DNA from: Aplectana chamaeleonis
Taxonomy: Eukaryota; Nematoda; Chromadorea; Rhabditida; Cosmocercidae
Assembly (NCBI GenBank): GCA_029168955.1
Contig: JAPDOI010000064.1
Coordinates: 1,736,001 to 1,800,000 of the forward strand
DNA: 64,000 bases
Direction of reading: 5' to 3'
Shown here: positions 45,141 to 56,369 of the stretch, piece by piece
Position numbering within the stretch: the stretch's first letter is position 1
Layout: every line of letters starts with the position of its first letter
Notes under the pieces: generated by a model
Database searches by the model: none
The model's input: only the letters and a program-made list of their open reading frames with translations
Told to the model about the DNA's origin: nothing
Translations under genes and position numbers: made by a program

Positions 45141-45493
45141 GGCTGGAGATTCTCAGACAAACTCACGGCTCGTCCGCGGCGGCAGATGAGCTTTCCGGAC
45201 GGTCCGCGGCGCTTGGCGGCTGATCCGCGGCACGATTGATAGTGGGACGGTCAAACGGCCGATCCGCGGCGCTGTTTGTTCTCGAGGGGGTGGCTCCGGG
45301 GCGCACCGCCAATCCACCATCTCAATACTGATCGATGAAAAGCAGCCACATTTATTTTTGAGTTGTTTTTGGATTGAACGACTCCACCACCTCATTCCCC
45401 GCAGTCTTAGACAATTTTCCAGCCGCTGACTTCGACTTTATCGTATTTGTAACTTCTTCAAGCCGTTATATCTACATGCACGCTAATTATTCT

Positions 45494-45866
45494 TTCTAGA
45501 TGCCATCGCAACAACTTCTAGGGCAGAAAAAATTCCCGAGGGTAAGTAAATTTTCATATTCTGTTTCATTTTTGAGATTCTCTTCTGATTTTTTTTTTTT
45601 TCTCATTCAAATAATTTTCATGATTGTTTGGTTTCGTAATTCTCCTCGTGTTTTTTTTTTCAGGAATAGTTCCGGTTTGATACCGACTTTGATCGATTTC
45701 GGCATGAAACCAGATCTACCCTAGAAAACCAAACAATCATATAAATCACTGGAATGTAAGGAAGGAAAACAAAAAGAGAGAATTACAAAAATAAACGTGA
45801 AAATGAAAAATTACCTACCACCGTGAATTTTTTCTCCCCTAGAAGTTGTTGCGGAGCCATCTGGAA
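45494..45866. mobile_element. MITE with TTCTAGATG ends
   Basis: Left 40 bp (TTCTAGATGCCATCGCAACA, ACTTCTAGGGCAGAAAAAAT) are repeated inverted at 45826-45866 with few changes, and GATTGTTTGGTTT-like and AAACCAAACAATC blocks pair further in. Non-coding; target duplication not clear. Confidence 0.8.
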
Positions 45867-46839
45867 GGTTACAATTGGTGTCCATGTAGATATAATACTT
45901 TAATATATGAAGAAACACAGAAGGACGGGTTCAGAAGAAAATGAAAAAAAAACACCTACAATCAGCTTATCAGCTACGGCGCCGGAATGTCGTCCGGCTC
46001 GAGCGCGGGCGGCCGCGAAGGGTGTCAATACGCAATTGCGGAGGGGAATTTGACGCAGAGGAGTGGAATTTGACGCAGAGAAGCACAGTACATGAACTCT
46101 GTTTCCATCGAGTGGGATATTCTAGTAGAGCACCACTCCCAATTAGATGGAAACAGTCAGTTCGCCCACCCCCAATCGACTCATTGGCCGTGAGACAGAT
46201 TTCGGCATTGTTGCACGCTCTTCGCGCTAGCGTTCTTATCTCCTCAGAAAGCATCAGTATCACAATTTCGCAGGGTTGCTCTACCGTAAGACTTATTTTC
46301 AGAGGTAGAACAGCTCAATTTACATGTAGAACTGGTTTCGATGTGCATTCGTAGACTTGTTCAGTTTATGGCATATTGCAATGCATGCCCATGGTAACAC
46401 AAACAACTGATTGTGCAATAACTATGTGTTACAGGTCTTCAGTCTAAACTAATATTACAAAGTTGTTGCTTAAGAGTCATAAAATATGAGCTCTCGATTT
46501 CGAGAATTTAAAGCTCATGATCATACATTAATCATTTGTTCATAATCATAATTATACATCACCGATGTCTAAAAGATTGCAATAAAATATAATATTTTCA
46601 CAATACTTCAGCGATACATGTCACAGTTGTACAGCTAAACTATCGAAACCAGTTATGCATGTTAGTCGAGCTGTTCTACTCTTGAAATTAGCTCTTACGA
46701 TGGAGAAATCCTGCAAAATTGTGATATTGAGGCTTTCTGAGGAGTATGGAATGCTAGCGCGAAAAGCGTACTCCAATGCCAAAATCTGTCCCACGGCCAA
46801 TGAGTCGGTTGGGGTGGGCTGGATAACAATATTCAAAAG

Positions 46840-47045
46840 GACTGTCCGCGGCGGCTCTCAGGACGGTCCACGGCGGCTGTCAGGACGATCCGCGGCGCCT
46901 ACAGGACGATCCGCGGCGCTGGCAAGATGGTCCGCGGCGCATTGCCGGCGCATCCGCGGTTTCGGTGAAGGATCGTCCGGTCGTCGGCCGCGGACGATCC
47001 TGCAAAAGCGCCGCGGATCGTCCTTGGGCTTGTCTGAGTTGGCAC
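46840..47045. repeat. GGACGATCCGCGGCG repeat array
   Basis: About seven variants of GGACGATCCGCGGCGC in alternating context, first in one orientation and then, after about 46970, also inverted (GCCGCGGACGATCC, GCCGCGGATCGTCC). A shorter related array is at 45160-45275. Confidence 0.8.
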
Positions 47046-47050
47046 GGACC

Positions 47051-47944
47051 TGTGCAAAGCTGATCGTGCTTATCGACAGTTGGGCCAGTAGCAATTCCCC
47101 CGGAAGGTGGGAGCTACCGGCTGTCACTGCCTGGTGACTGTGTCAATCGCCTACCGACTATCAGTGTGAACACGCCCACATAGAAATGCACTCGAATTTG
47201 GTTGACCGTTGGAGTCAACCACCTGTCAGCAATGATCGTTCTTGTGCGAGGTGGCTGACTACAAGAAACGGGTGGTGAGTTCGCTAACGGCTGCAGAGGA
47301 AAGAGAAATAGCGCGCGATGCGAAGAGGGATTCGCTCGATACCGCGGAAATGGGGTCGTGCACGTCCGAAGGTGACGACTTTTCGAAGAAAGTGCGCTCC
47401 AAGAAAGGGCAGTGAAGCGCTGCAAGTTCCTTGCGAACCTACCACTTCGCTGTCCACTTATCACCCCAGCACAGCAGGATGACATTCTCGTTGTTTAGGG
47501 AGTGGGTGGGCAAGGAAGGATTGCACCCGCCGGTTGGCAGCCATCCAGCTCCGCTGCTAGCTGATCGGAACGAAGGACGAAAAGTTTGAGTTACGTTTCC
47601 CTTATAGATTTCACACGCTTTCTTGCTCCTATTCTAATCCTAACTTTGATTTACTAGAAGTGGTTGTGGATATATTCAACCACTTTCAGATTTTTTAACA
47701 ATAATCATTCACTGCAGGTAAAATCAGGTTTACTGAGACAACTATCTATAAAAGATGGCTGCGAACAATTTCGCTCCAGAAAAGGTATCAAACTTAAGTG
47801 CTCCGTGGGTACTAATTATTGACTTCTGTAAAACTGTTCATCTGAATGCAGCTTTTGTCTGAACTTCCCTTTCTACTTGTAGGAACAAGTTGGCCATTTG
47901 CTATGTAGATTGGGAAGCGTGAATTGAACTGACCTACTTGATTT
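47051..47944. other. Between two elements, mostly unassigned
   Basis: Holds the candidate coding fragment at 47236-47415 and an overlapping 123-codon minus frame (47114-47485). No repeat ends recognised. Confidence 0.35.
47236..47415 (+). CDS. Candidate coding fragment, function unknown
   Basis: A plus frame without an ATG start runs 59 codons from a stop at 47233-47235 to TGA at 47413-47415. The peptide is Lys/Arg/Glu/Asp-rich and helix-like (contains EVADYKKRVV, LTAAEEREIARDAKRDS and a KKVRSKKGQ end), more protein-like in composition than other frames nearby. No family is recognised and no splice partners could be fixed. It may be a terminal exon or a decayed element frame. Confidence 0.2.
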   Translation, partial: SFLCEVADYKKRVVSSLTAAEEREIARDAKRDSLDTAEMGSCTSEGDDFSKKVRSKKGQ

Positions 47945-47970
47945 AATCGGTTGGCTTTCGCCTGACGAGG

Positions 47971-48324
47971 TCATTCCGCATCTTCACCGAGCTGTGCCGT
48001 CCTAGTAGTCAGCCGTGCCCATTTTTCACGGTCTTCAGCCACAATTTGAACACATTCCATCCAGCTGTCACTATTCCATTTCCTGCGATACGAAACATCG
48101 CGCCTGAACAGTCTTTCGATGCCGAGTGACTTCAAATCCTCCTTAACCACATCCGTCCAGAACTTTCGCCTACGCCCAGGTGGCCGTTTCCAGACAGGAT
48201 TTGGAAGCATTTTTAAAGCGTGTTGTACGAGGCGATCCGGCGTTCTTCTTAGTATATGCCCGAGCAGTCGAAGTCGACTTTCCATTGCTGCTTGAGGTGG
48301 ATTTTGGAAATGCTGGCACCTCAC
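47971..48324 (-). pseudogene. C-terminal part of RTE ORF
   Basis: 117 codons with RLRLLGHILRRTPDRLVQ and RPPGRRRKFWTDVVKEDLK..WNSDSWMECVQIVAEDREKWARL, the conserved tail of RTE-type proteins (GH-hR, rkt-W, DR-kWr). It joins the reverse transcriptase frame through a frameshift at 48321-48324. Confidence 0.85.
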
Positions 48325-49786
48325 TTCCCTCGTGTCAAGCGTTGATTTACTGCATCGATTTCTTTGTAAACATCTTTGCTATGGCATAAACGCGGCCAGA
48401 AATATCCAAGCAAACGCCTAAAAAGTTTCCTCTCCGTGCAATCCAACCTTTCCATCTGCGTCTTCGGTGCTGCCCACGTCTCCGATCCGTACATCATGAT
48501 AGGGCGAATACCGGATAGGTAGACGCGCAACTTGACTTTCTTCGCGATGGTGGTAGACCACAAAAACTTGGTTAGAGAATTAAATGCAGACGTAGCTTTC
48601 GCACATCGTTGTCGAATATCCGCTGCATAACTACCATCGTTCTTCAGCAAACAGCCCAAATAACAGAAATCGTCCACCAGTTCGATACGTTGTCTGTCCA
48701 CACAAACTCCTGTTGAAGGCCCCTGAGAGACCCACATCTGCTTGCGTTTGTGGGGACGAAGACGAAGTCCATAGGCTGCGACATACTTCGAAACGAGGTT
48801 CACAATCCTTTGCAGTTTTGCGTTGTTTTCAGAGAATAACACTATGTCGTCGGCGTACTCCCGGTCGACAAGGGAGCGTCCTGATGGTGTTAGGATCACA
48901 TCCGCCGGAAACTGATCTGCAACTCTACGCATGATGTCATCAACTGCGAAGTTGAAAAGAAAGGTTCCTGCAACGGCTCCTTGCCTTACTCCTGTTTTCA
49001 CCTCGAAAGCTGACGTAAATCCGACGGGTGTGCGAACTGCTGCTGTTGTTCCTTTGTTCATGTCCTCGATTAACCGAACATACTTTTCCGGGACTCCATC
49101 TGCTCGCAGAGCATTGAGCAATCGATCACGATGAGGAGAGTCGAACGCGGCTTCAAAGTCCAAAAAAGCAAGCTGTAATGGCTTCGAATACCGCTGCCAC
49201 GATTCAATTACTCTTCTCGCGACGAACACTTGGTCAATGGTCGATCTTCCAGGTCGAAAACCGGCTTGCTCATCTCTGGTCGCTCCTTCACGATGTTTTA
49301 TAAGTCGCTCGAGAATGATAAGCTCTAAAACCTCGTAGATGACACGAGGTGGAGAGTTTCCTCTGTAGTTCTTAGGATCCGTGGCGGATAGGTTCTTGTG
49401 AAGAGGTACGATGATTGCATGTCTCCACGAATCGGGTATCCTTTCGCTCATCCATATGGCACGGATGGTGTTGGTCATTTCACGAATTCAGACGGAGGAA
49501 GAGCTTCCAGCATTTTAGCAGTGATGTTGTCATCTCCACCTGCCTTTCCATTCTTCATTTTCCGGACACAATCCAAAACTTCAGACTCAGTCGGCGGTTC
49601 CTCACTGACATCGTAATGTGCCCTCTGAACATGCGGGAGCTCAGGTACTGATGGCGCTGGACGATTCAGTAGTGAACTGAAGTAATCCTTCCATATTGGC
49701 AACGTCGCATCACCAACTGCAACTCCATTGGTAGTGTTCAAGACAGGAGAACATCTCTTCATCTTCCCCCTATACTGTCGCAGCAA
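48321..49786 (-). pseudogene. Reverse transcriptase of RTE element
   Basis: The frame 49786-49475 holds PTESEVLDCVRKMKNGKAGG (the start of the RTE reverse transcriptase), then a one-base shift leads into the 385-codon frame 49478-48321. In that frame, DKNY-like DPKNYRG (35-40), QAGFRPGRSTIDQ (71-83), LDFEAAFD (motif A, 106-113), GVRQGA (motif B, 163-168), REYADDIVLF (motif C, 206-215) and FCYLGCLL (motif E, 271-278) appear in order. Both catalytic aspartates of YADD are present. It would make cDNA at a nicked chromosomal end. Broken only by frameshifts at each side. Confidence 0.93.
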
Positions 49787-49904
49787 CGTGTAGGCTTTCC
49801 TCGGATTCTTCTCCTCCCAAGCCTTCTCGAACTCCTTATCTCTACACGTTCACTCTCGTTCGCGGTCATTTTGAAGCTGTCGACGCAACTTCCTTCTCGG
49901 ACGC

Positions 49905-50375
49905 TTACACGAAGTTTCCTGCAGTTCGGAGTGCACATACCTTGTTGTAAGTAGACTTCTTTACCTCTGAGACGTAGGCGAATTTCTTCTTAGGCTGTAC
50001 AACCGGGAGTGCCTCTTTCGAAGCGTCCTGGATGCACTTGACAAGAGAATCCGCGTCGCAACGTTTCTTCTTATTCCGTACTCCGATGTGAATAGAAACG
50101 CGTTGTCGAAAATTCCTTCTGCATTCTTCATCTCTGAGACTTGTCATGTCAATTGTATGGAGAGGCTGAGCCCCTCGCTTCCTCTAATGAATTCTCGTAG
50201 TGAAGTTCAACAGAACAGGACGGTGATCCGAATTGAATGCGACATCCCACGCAGCTCTAAATCTTCGAATGTCCGCGACTGGATTATTCCTCGAACACAG
50301 TCGAGCTATAGGTTTCAAGTTGTCATCTTCTGCTTCCGCTGCTCTTCTGGAGATAGCTGGGTTGGTCCCTGCCAC
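49905..50375 (-). pseudogene. Endonuclease end and linker of RTE ORF
   Basis: The frame 50375-50184 contains NPVADIRRFRAAWDVAFNSD then HRPVLLNF, the C-terminal SDH-type motif of the RTE endonuclease, and 50147-49905 continues with basic linker sequence (RNFRQRVSIHIGVRNKKKR, KEALPVVQPKKKFAY). The pieces lie in different frames from each other and from 50315-51043. Confidence 0.8.
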
Positions 50376-51043
50376 GTAAGCTGATGGCGGCGATGATTCC
50401 TCTTGAAGGTCGTTGCAATAATCAGACCACTGCGTTCACACAAGTCGACAAGGCGGTAGCCATTGTCCGATGTTTGCTCCACTGGGTAGAACCATTTACC
50501 GAGTACTTCGGACTCCTGATCAAGTCCCATCTTCGTGTTTGCGTCGATTCCCACGACAGCAGCATGTTGACAAGTTATCCTGGCCAGCAACGTATTGAGT
50601 TCCTCATAAAACGCATCCTTCGAATTGTCTTCGGCGGTTTCAGTGGGCGCATGAGCACTCATTATCCACAGATTTAATCCTCTGTGATCCCGCAATCGTA
50701 CGAATGCATTCCGACACGACGTTGAGCTGAACTCCTTGACCATCTCATTGAAATACTTTCTTACAGCTATTACACAGCCTCCCACTCTCCTATCGTCAGC
50801 GTTACCGCAGTAGATGGTGTACTCTCCGACGCTGATGACGGGTCTATCCTTGAGGCGGGTTTCCTGCAAAGCAGCAAACGGTGCCTGGAAATAGCTCAGA
50901 AGTCTGAATAGCGCAGTTTTTTGGATATCACTCGACAGCGATCGACAGTTCAGGGTGGCGAAACTGTGGCTTGTGGCCGAAGACTCCATGAACTCCCTAG
51001 TATACATTGGATCCGACTCATTGAGGATATTCGCAAAAATCAC
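50315..51043 (-). pseudogene. Endonuclease domain of RTE element
   Basis: 242 codons with TLNCRSL (30-36), ALQETRL (58-64), SAHAPTE (129-135) and GIDANTKMG (165-173), the metal- and substrate-binding blocks of apurinic-type endonucleases that open the target site. The frame ends in a shift; the terminal SDHRP motif is in the next frame. The first residues before about 20 may be leader rather than original start. Confidence 0.9.
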
Positions 51044-51301
51044 TCTTTTCTGCTTTACCCTGAATTGAAAGGTTTACTTTTGGATGTATCTGGACTAAAG
51101 AGGTAGAATGATCTCAACTTTTTAGTAACTAGGGGATTCTGTAACAAGAAATTTTGAAATATCCGATTTTTTTTCGGATATCCGAATCATTTAAATGATC
51201 TTTTTTTACAAACACTCATTTTGAAGACGACGACAAGTTTATCCTGACATGAATATTATAATGAGTTTCGAATGGGGAACCATTTTTTCCTCAAGCAGTA
51301 A

Positions 51302-51777
51302 AGGCACAGTCCAACCTCAGAATCGTTTCTCTGATTTTCTGCCTATCTTGAAAACGGTCTCACACTGATCCCAACGATGTCTTTGGAATGGTACAAGACC
51401 CCTAAGAGCGAAGTTATGGCCCCTCAAACATTTTGCTTTGGAAGCATGGTGGACGAGTTGTCCGAGGCTCGTAACTTCCGTCATTTCCAACCAATGTATG
51501 TGAACCGACCTGAATAAAGAAAGAGGCTGGGATTGAAGGGAAGAACGGGGATACTGGTCGGAAACAATCGCTAATCTCGCCGCTGTTGAGCTCGAAAGAT
51601 CGTGAAAGGGGCGTGCCGAAGTGGCTTCCTGTTATGGCCACCCCAGGGTGGCTCCCCCCTATATCTCGCTTATTCGGAGGAATTGAGAGTTCGCATTTGG
51701 CAAGTGGTGTACGGGGTGGGTCTACTTCACAATTTTGTGGAAATCGCAGATTTCGTACCTGAGCTTGGACTGTGCCT
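51302..51777. mobile_element. TTAA-E MITE
   Basis: AGGCACAGTCCAACCTCAGA and CTTGGACTGTGCCT ends, left flank GTAA (51298-51301), right TTAA (51778-51781). A full copy useful as the family reference: CTGCCTATCTTGAAAACGGT, GTGGACGAGTTGTCCGAGGC, CGCCGCTGTTGAGCTCGAAA, CTATATCTCGCTTATTCGGA. Confidence 0.9.
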
Positions 51778-52030
51778 TTAAGGTGAAGGCGAAGAGAAAA
51801 ACAGTGTTTGCTGTTTTCCGAAAAGAGTCGGATCCAATGTATACTCCCTAGGTACGGTCCCTAAGATGTTATGGACCAGAAGCCTTAGTGGGCCGGACGG
51901 CGACACCTTTATGCAATGTATGGGATACTTTTGCGATATAGTTGTGCACGCTATATCGCTTGAATGACCCCTGTGTGCACTCAAACGTCTGCTGGATTTA
52001 GTAGGAGCACGGAGAACCAACGAACAGGTA

Positions 52031-52958
52031 CAGTTCACCGCAATGTTAAAAGGACATGGTGCGGTTGCGGTCACATACTAAAACTACGGTGGAAAACGCC
52101 TGATTTCATTTTCGATCGACAGCACAGCTGATTTTCTGGCTGAGTTACGATTTTTCTTCTTTTTTTCTTGTTTGCTTCGGCATTATTTTTGTTTCTGAAC
52201 ACTTCGAAGCCCGAACAAACGGCTAATTTTTCTCACGCAATAAGAATAGCCCCTACTCGCAACAACTAGACAGTCAGAAACAAAAATAATGCAGAAACAA
52301 ACAAGAAAAAAAAAGAAAAACCGTAACTTACCCAGAAAATCAACTGTGCTGTCGATCGACAACGAAATCTGGCGTCCTCCACCGTAGTTTTAGTGTGTAA
52401 CCGCAAGCGCACCATGTCCTTTTAAAGGTAGTAGTCGCGATAAAATATGCTTGTCTTTTTTTTCCTCTCTAAACCCTTTTCTGGGTTTATATTAGTATAA
52501 CCAATGAGAAAAAATCGCGAAAAAGCCGCTGTTTCGGGCAAAATTTTAAGCCTAAACTTTCTTGTCTTTTGATGGTGGACGAGCCGCTCCACAACATCGG
52601 CTACGATGATCTCTGATATCAAGAACATCAGGGGGCTTGAAATTGAATTTCAATTTCATTATTCTTCGGACTCATTTAGTCCAAAACATTGACTAGAGTG
52701 CTTTCTTACATTGTTCAACTGTTTTTGTTAGGTGAATTTGCATTTATTTCTTTCTCTGAATGTCGATGATTTTTGACTGCTCGGCATGAGGCGGCGATCT
52801 TTTTCGCGGCGCTGTGCACGTGTGCACGAACTGCCATCTTTGGGCCCTTAAAACTCTAATTCTAGCCCGTTTTTCACGGTTCGATCTAGGCTGATTTTTG
52901 TAGTTTTTTCAAAAACGTTTTTCATCGCGACCACTGCCTTTAACATTGCAGTAAACTG
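52031..52958. mobile_element. TA-flanked MITE (CAGTTCACCGCAATG), copy 2, interrupted
   Basis: Ends CAGTTCACCGCAATGTTAAA and TTTAACATTGCAGTAAACTG, TA at 52029-52030 and 52959-52960. Inner blocks ACTAAAACTACGGTGGAAAA and CGACAGCACAGCTGATTT match copy 1 (20643-21131). The TTAA within its right terminal repeat has been used as target by a TTAA-A element (52426-52939). Confidence 0.85.
52426..52939. mobile_element. TTAA-A MITE nested in a TA-type MITE
   Basis: Ends AGGTAGTAGTCGCGATAAAA and ATCGCGACCACTGCCT, exact TTAA duplicate on both sides (52422-52425, 52940-52943). Interior as in 26975 and 30094 copies. The host right terminus is continuous when this insert and one TTAA are removed. Confidence 0.93.
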
Positions 52959-52960
52959 TA

Positions 52961-53584
52961 CCAACAGACTTGTATACACACCCCCGTCAAACGGACTAAA
53001 GTTAAAAATAAGTCCTTAGTTCAAAAACACTCTCTGGACTTCTTGGTTTACCCTGAGAAGAAAGACACGAGGTTGCCTCATCAACAACCCGGCTAAAATA
53101 TATTGTGTACTGTGGTCTCGGTGGTAAATGGCTAACCAACGAGAAAATCTCAAAACCGTTTTCAAATGGAATATTCTGTCTCCCTGATGATTTTCGGGGA
53201 AAATTCCGCAATATCATGCAAGATTGAAAATTTGTTATATCTGCAGGAGCGACACATGTGCACGTTCCTGAAACCCAAAGTTACATCAGCTAGTTCAAGG
53301 CGTTATGGTGGACATCCGTCGCGTAGGCAAGGGCTGTGATGGCTCAGACCCTCCGACTAAAGACAGTTTTGCATTCAACGCCACGCTTCAAAAATAAATA
53401 TCGTTCCAAGGTGGCAACCATAGGAGGCATCTAGGCGTCACCGACTGCAGGTAGCCTGCCTCTTCATAGTCAACACACTGGTAGATTGCTGCTGGCCCCG
53501 GCAGCATATCCTCCGTTTTCGCCCCTCCCCCCCTTCAGCATTCTCGGTATTCCTCTAGTGTTCTTCATCCTACATATAGCCTGA
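52961..53584. other. Intergenic, nothing recognised
   Basis: No conserved frame, repeat end or RNA gene seen. Confidence 0.4.
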
Positions 53585-54020
53585 GAACATATCGTCAGCA
53601 TGAATTCTAATGAGACTTTGCCATCACTATTAAACGTTGGCGCTAACTCGGTTCCATATGCTATGGGTGCTTGCAGAATTCAAGTCGCGGCATTGCTCGC
53701 AGCGACGAACAGCGCTGAGTGATGCATTATCGACTACAATCGGCAACGGGAGCGACCGGCGCGGCGTGAAGGGCGACGAGGGGGCACCGCAGAGTGTTTT
53801 GGTGCGGTGACGGCCCTGCGTCACTGCCCAGCAATCGGCAACCGACGCCGCAACGATAATGTTCGAAAATATTTCTGTCGCCGCGTCAAGGTGGACGCTA
53901 GGCGACCACTCGCCGGTCGCTGCAACTCTGCAGACTCCTTATAACATTGGTGCATCGAGTTTGCGCCATGCTCCAATGAGGGACGCAAAGTCTCATTAGA
54001 ATCCATGCCGATGTTACAAG
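53585..54020. mobile_element. GC-rich inverted-repeat element
   Basis: GCATGAATTCTAATGAGACT (53598) recurs inverted as GCATGGATTCTAATGAGACT (54008 back), followed in both arms by related GGCGC-AACTCG and TGCAGA-TT blocks over about 85 bp. The right half is also found at 15867-15975. Open frames (53630-53824, 53821-54045 minus) follow the GC-rich centre and are not convincing genes. Confidence 0.6.
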
Positions 54021-54425
54021 TTTGCCGAGGGGATTGAAGGAACACCTCGAGTATGCAGCGGTTTCTCCAATGGAACAGGTTCTTGCAAGACGTCTTGATC
54101 TTGATCTTTTATAGAGGGCATTATCTCATGGTGAACTTTAGTAAATAGAAATATTACATGCTTCAGTGAAGAATGGGCGACCGACGCTGACGATACCATG
54201 GAAAACAACAACTATTTCTTTAAGTTCCTTTATAATTCTGAAACAGTATAAAAGCAAAAAAGATTCTTAAAAAAATTATTCATAATAGAAACTTACGTCG
54301 TTGAATGCGCCAAGAACGAGCTAAAATTATCATATTCGAGCATCAAATTTAAGGTGGTCGTATCGGGAGACAGTGCCCGTATAGAAAAAGGGTCGGGAAC
54401 GGAGGATCAGGTGACTCAATATGGC
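54021..54425. other. Intergenic, nothing recognised
   Basis: Short minus frame (54014-54211) without recognised features. Confidence 0.4.
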
Positions 54426-54429
54426 TTAA

Positions 54430-54887
54430 AGGCATCGTACGCGCAGAAAACCGTACATTATTTTTTCATGTTTTTGTGTAGCTTGGCCCCTCTACTGAAC
54501 GAAAATGTCGAAGGGACCCATGAAAAACCTTCATTTGTAAAAAAAAGTCAATCGGAACACATTGTAAATACGAATTTGAATTTCGCGCCAAAATCCTTTC
54601 AAAGTTTTTCTGCTTTCGGAGGTCTCGTCACTGTCATTTTCGGAGTTTTTCTGCATGTGGAGTTCGTGCCGTAACTATTTTTCATGTTGAGTTACGGTCG
54701 CACCAACATTCTAGGAAAAAGTGCTAGATGACTGGTGCGAATTGGTGGCGGATCTTAATCTTTGACGCCTTCCAACCTCATTGTCCAACGCTTTTGACGC
54801 GCCAAAGTTTACCAGTGTGGTCTACCGGGCTCAGTCATGAAATTAAGCCTGAAAAATGAAAATTGATTTTCAACGCGAACGATACCT
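54430..54887. mobile_element. TTAA-B MITE, copy 2
   Basis: AGGCATCGTACGCGCAGAAA and its inverse (CGCGAACGATACCT), exact TTAA on both sides (54426-54429, 54888-54891). Interior closely follows 25016-25468. Confidence 0.92.
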
Positions 54888-54894
54888 TTAAATA

Positions 54895-54998
54895 CGGTCA
54901 TTTAGACTCTTTTTGGGCGCTTGCAGTGGCGTCAGCGTTCTAGTAGAAGCCGTACGACCACATTATCTCAACACTTTTGCGAAAAGTGTATGCTGTCT
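54895..54998. repeat. TTAA-H terminal fragment
   Basis: ATTATCTCAACACTTTTGC then GTGTATGCTGTCT (to 54998) resembles the right arm of the TTAA-H copies, with the GCGTCAGCGTT-like block further in. One end only. Confidence 0.5.
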
Positions 54999-55885
54999 TT
55001 GACATCGAGTAGGTATGAGAGACATAATAATATACTGATCAACATATCTAAAATTGGTCCCTATTTCTTCTCGGTACGAGAAAATGCGAGCGCAAGTCCG
55101 AATTCCGTGTATTAGGGTTGTTTCGATACTTTTGCAAGCTACTGTCTGTGTATGTTGACTTTGGTTAGTCTGCGCGGGAGTCATAGGATACATTTTAGCA
55201 TAAATTTCTGAGACAACTCAAAAACGTGTCTTCTATTTGGAATTTTCTGTGTAAGTGCAGAATAGGTGCTGAGGCTGGGGTGGGAGAGTGCATAATTGAA
55301 ATTGTTTATACATCTTACCTGAAATACGCGTTTGAATTGAAATTTTTCGGATGCTCCATTATTTTTTGTTTGACAATAAACTAATCAATGCAGTCTACAG
55401 TCGCCCACACGCCTGTATTCACCTAATTCTCACAAGCAGGGCAGAATCTCTTCCCCAAAGTGTGCATTCCAGCGCTGCACTGTGTATCACTCACTTTGTT
55501 GGCTTCAAGTGTGCTTATAACTGGGACTAAGTCACTTACACGAGTTATATGCTATTACCATGCAAAGATGAAATACGCAGCGTACCAACATGTTTTTCGT
55601 GATCAGAACTGAAACCTAATCTCATACAACTTGTATGAAATTAAGAAGCTTGGCGCGCCGCACACTTTTTCACATGCGAATAGAGATACGGTTTCTACGC
55701 AGAAAAAAAAAGCGTGACTAGCGAATTAGACATAGACTAGTTTCTTTAATTTTTCAGTGCACGAAACATGCACTGCTGACGAGCGTACCCAACGATAGTA
55801 GTTAATCCTGCATGGATACGCTATCCAGATACAAAGAGTGTGTTCGAAGCCACTAGACGATATCTAACTGAAGACCAAAAGTTAA
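54999..55885. other. Intergenic, nothing recognised
   Basis: No repeat end or gene seen. Confidence 0.4.
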
Positions 55886-56367
55886 AAGCAGTGTCCATGA
55901 TAAAAACCATGTCTGATTTTTTGGTGGAGATCGGCAGCTGCGGGGCCTAGCGCAACCCTAACGTCGAAAAAACTAAGAAAAATGAGCTCGGAACGGTCCC
56001 CTACGGCCCCAAAGTCGGACACCCGTCAGCTCGTCACACCCCAGAGGCACTTTCCACGCCCACCGACGTGAACAAATGAATGCTCGAGATTGTGAGATGA
56101 GTGATGGTTTCCGATCAATAGCCCCGTTCTTCCTTTTATTCTCAGCTTCTCTCTTTACTCAGGTCAGCTCGCATACATCGGCTGCAACAGACGGAAGCTA
56201 CTAAGCCTCGGACAACTCGTCCACTATGCTTCCCTAGTTAAATTTTTGAAGGACCATAACTCCGTTCCTAGAAGGCCTTGTACGAATCTAAAAATGTCAT
56301 CGGAATCAGCATGGGACCGTCTTCAAGATAGGCGGAAAAGCAGAAAAGCAATTCTCATCGTGAACAC
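55886..56367. mobile_element. TTAA-F MITE
   Basis: Left end AAGCAGTGTCCATGATAAAA after TTAA (55882-55885). The interior (TTCCGATCAATAGCCCCGTT, CTTTACTCAGGTCAGCTCGC, GGACAACTCGTCCACTATGC, TCAGCATGGGACCGTCTTCA) parallels 62341-62826. The right end stops at CATCGTGAACAC, where a TA-type MITE begins. Confidence 0.82.
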
Positions 56368-56369
56368 TA

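Larger units (their letters stand above)
45145..47050. mobile_element. GC-rich fold-back element, interrupted
   Basis: Segments 46150-46350 and 46633-46830 are inverted copies of each other (GAAACCAGTT, GAGCTGTTCTAC, ATTGTGATA, GCTTTCTGAGGAG, ACGGCCAATGAGTCG). Farther out, GC-rich GGACGATCCGCGGCGC arrays lie at 45150-45280 and 46840-47045 in opposite orientation, ending in TTGTCTGAG-type sequence on both sides. The left arm contains a separate MITE (45494-45866). Peptides of the two arms look alike (KIVI.LSEE...ANES) because the DNA is repeated. Confidence 0.6.
47945..51110 (-). mobile_element. RTE-clade non-LTR retrotransposon, nearly full length
   Basis: Read from 51110 down to about 47945, it carries an apurinic-type endonuclease, a linker, a reverse transcriptase and a C-terminal zone, in the order of a single RTE ORF. 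About 3.2 kb is the usual RTE length. Several frameshifts split the ORF into six frames, so it is inactive, but the protein is well preserved, implying a fairly young copy. The 3' side ends near ACCGATTAAATCAAGTAGG (reverse). RTE assignment rests on motif style (SDHRPVLL, single ORF, short size). Confidence 0.92.
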
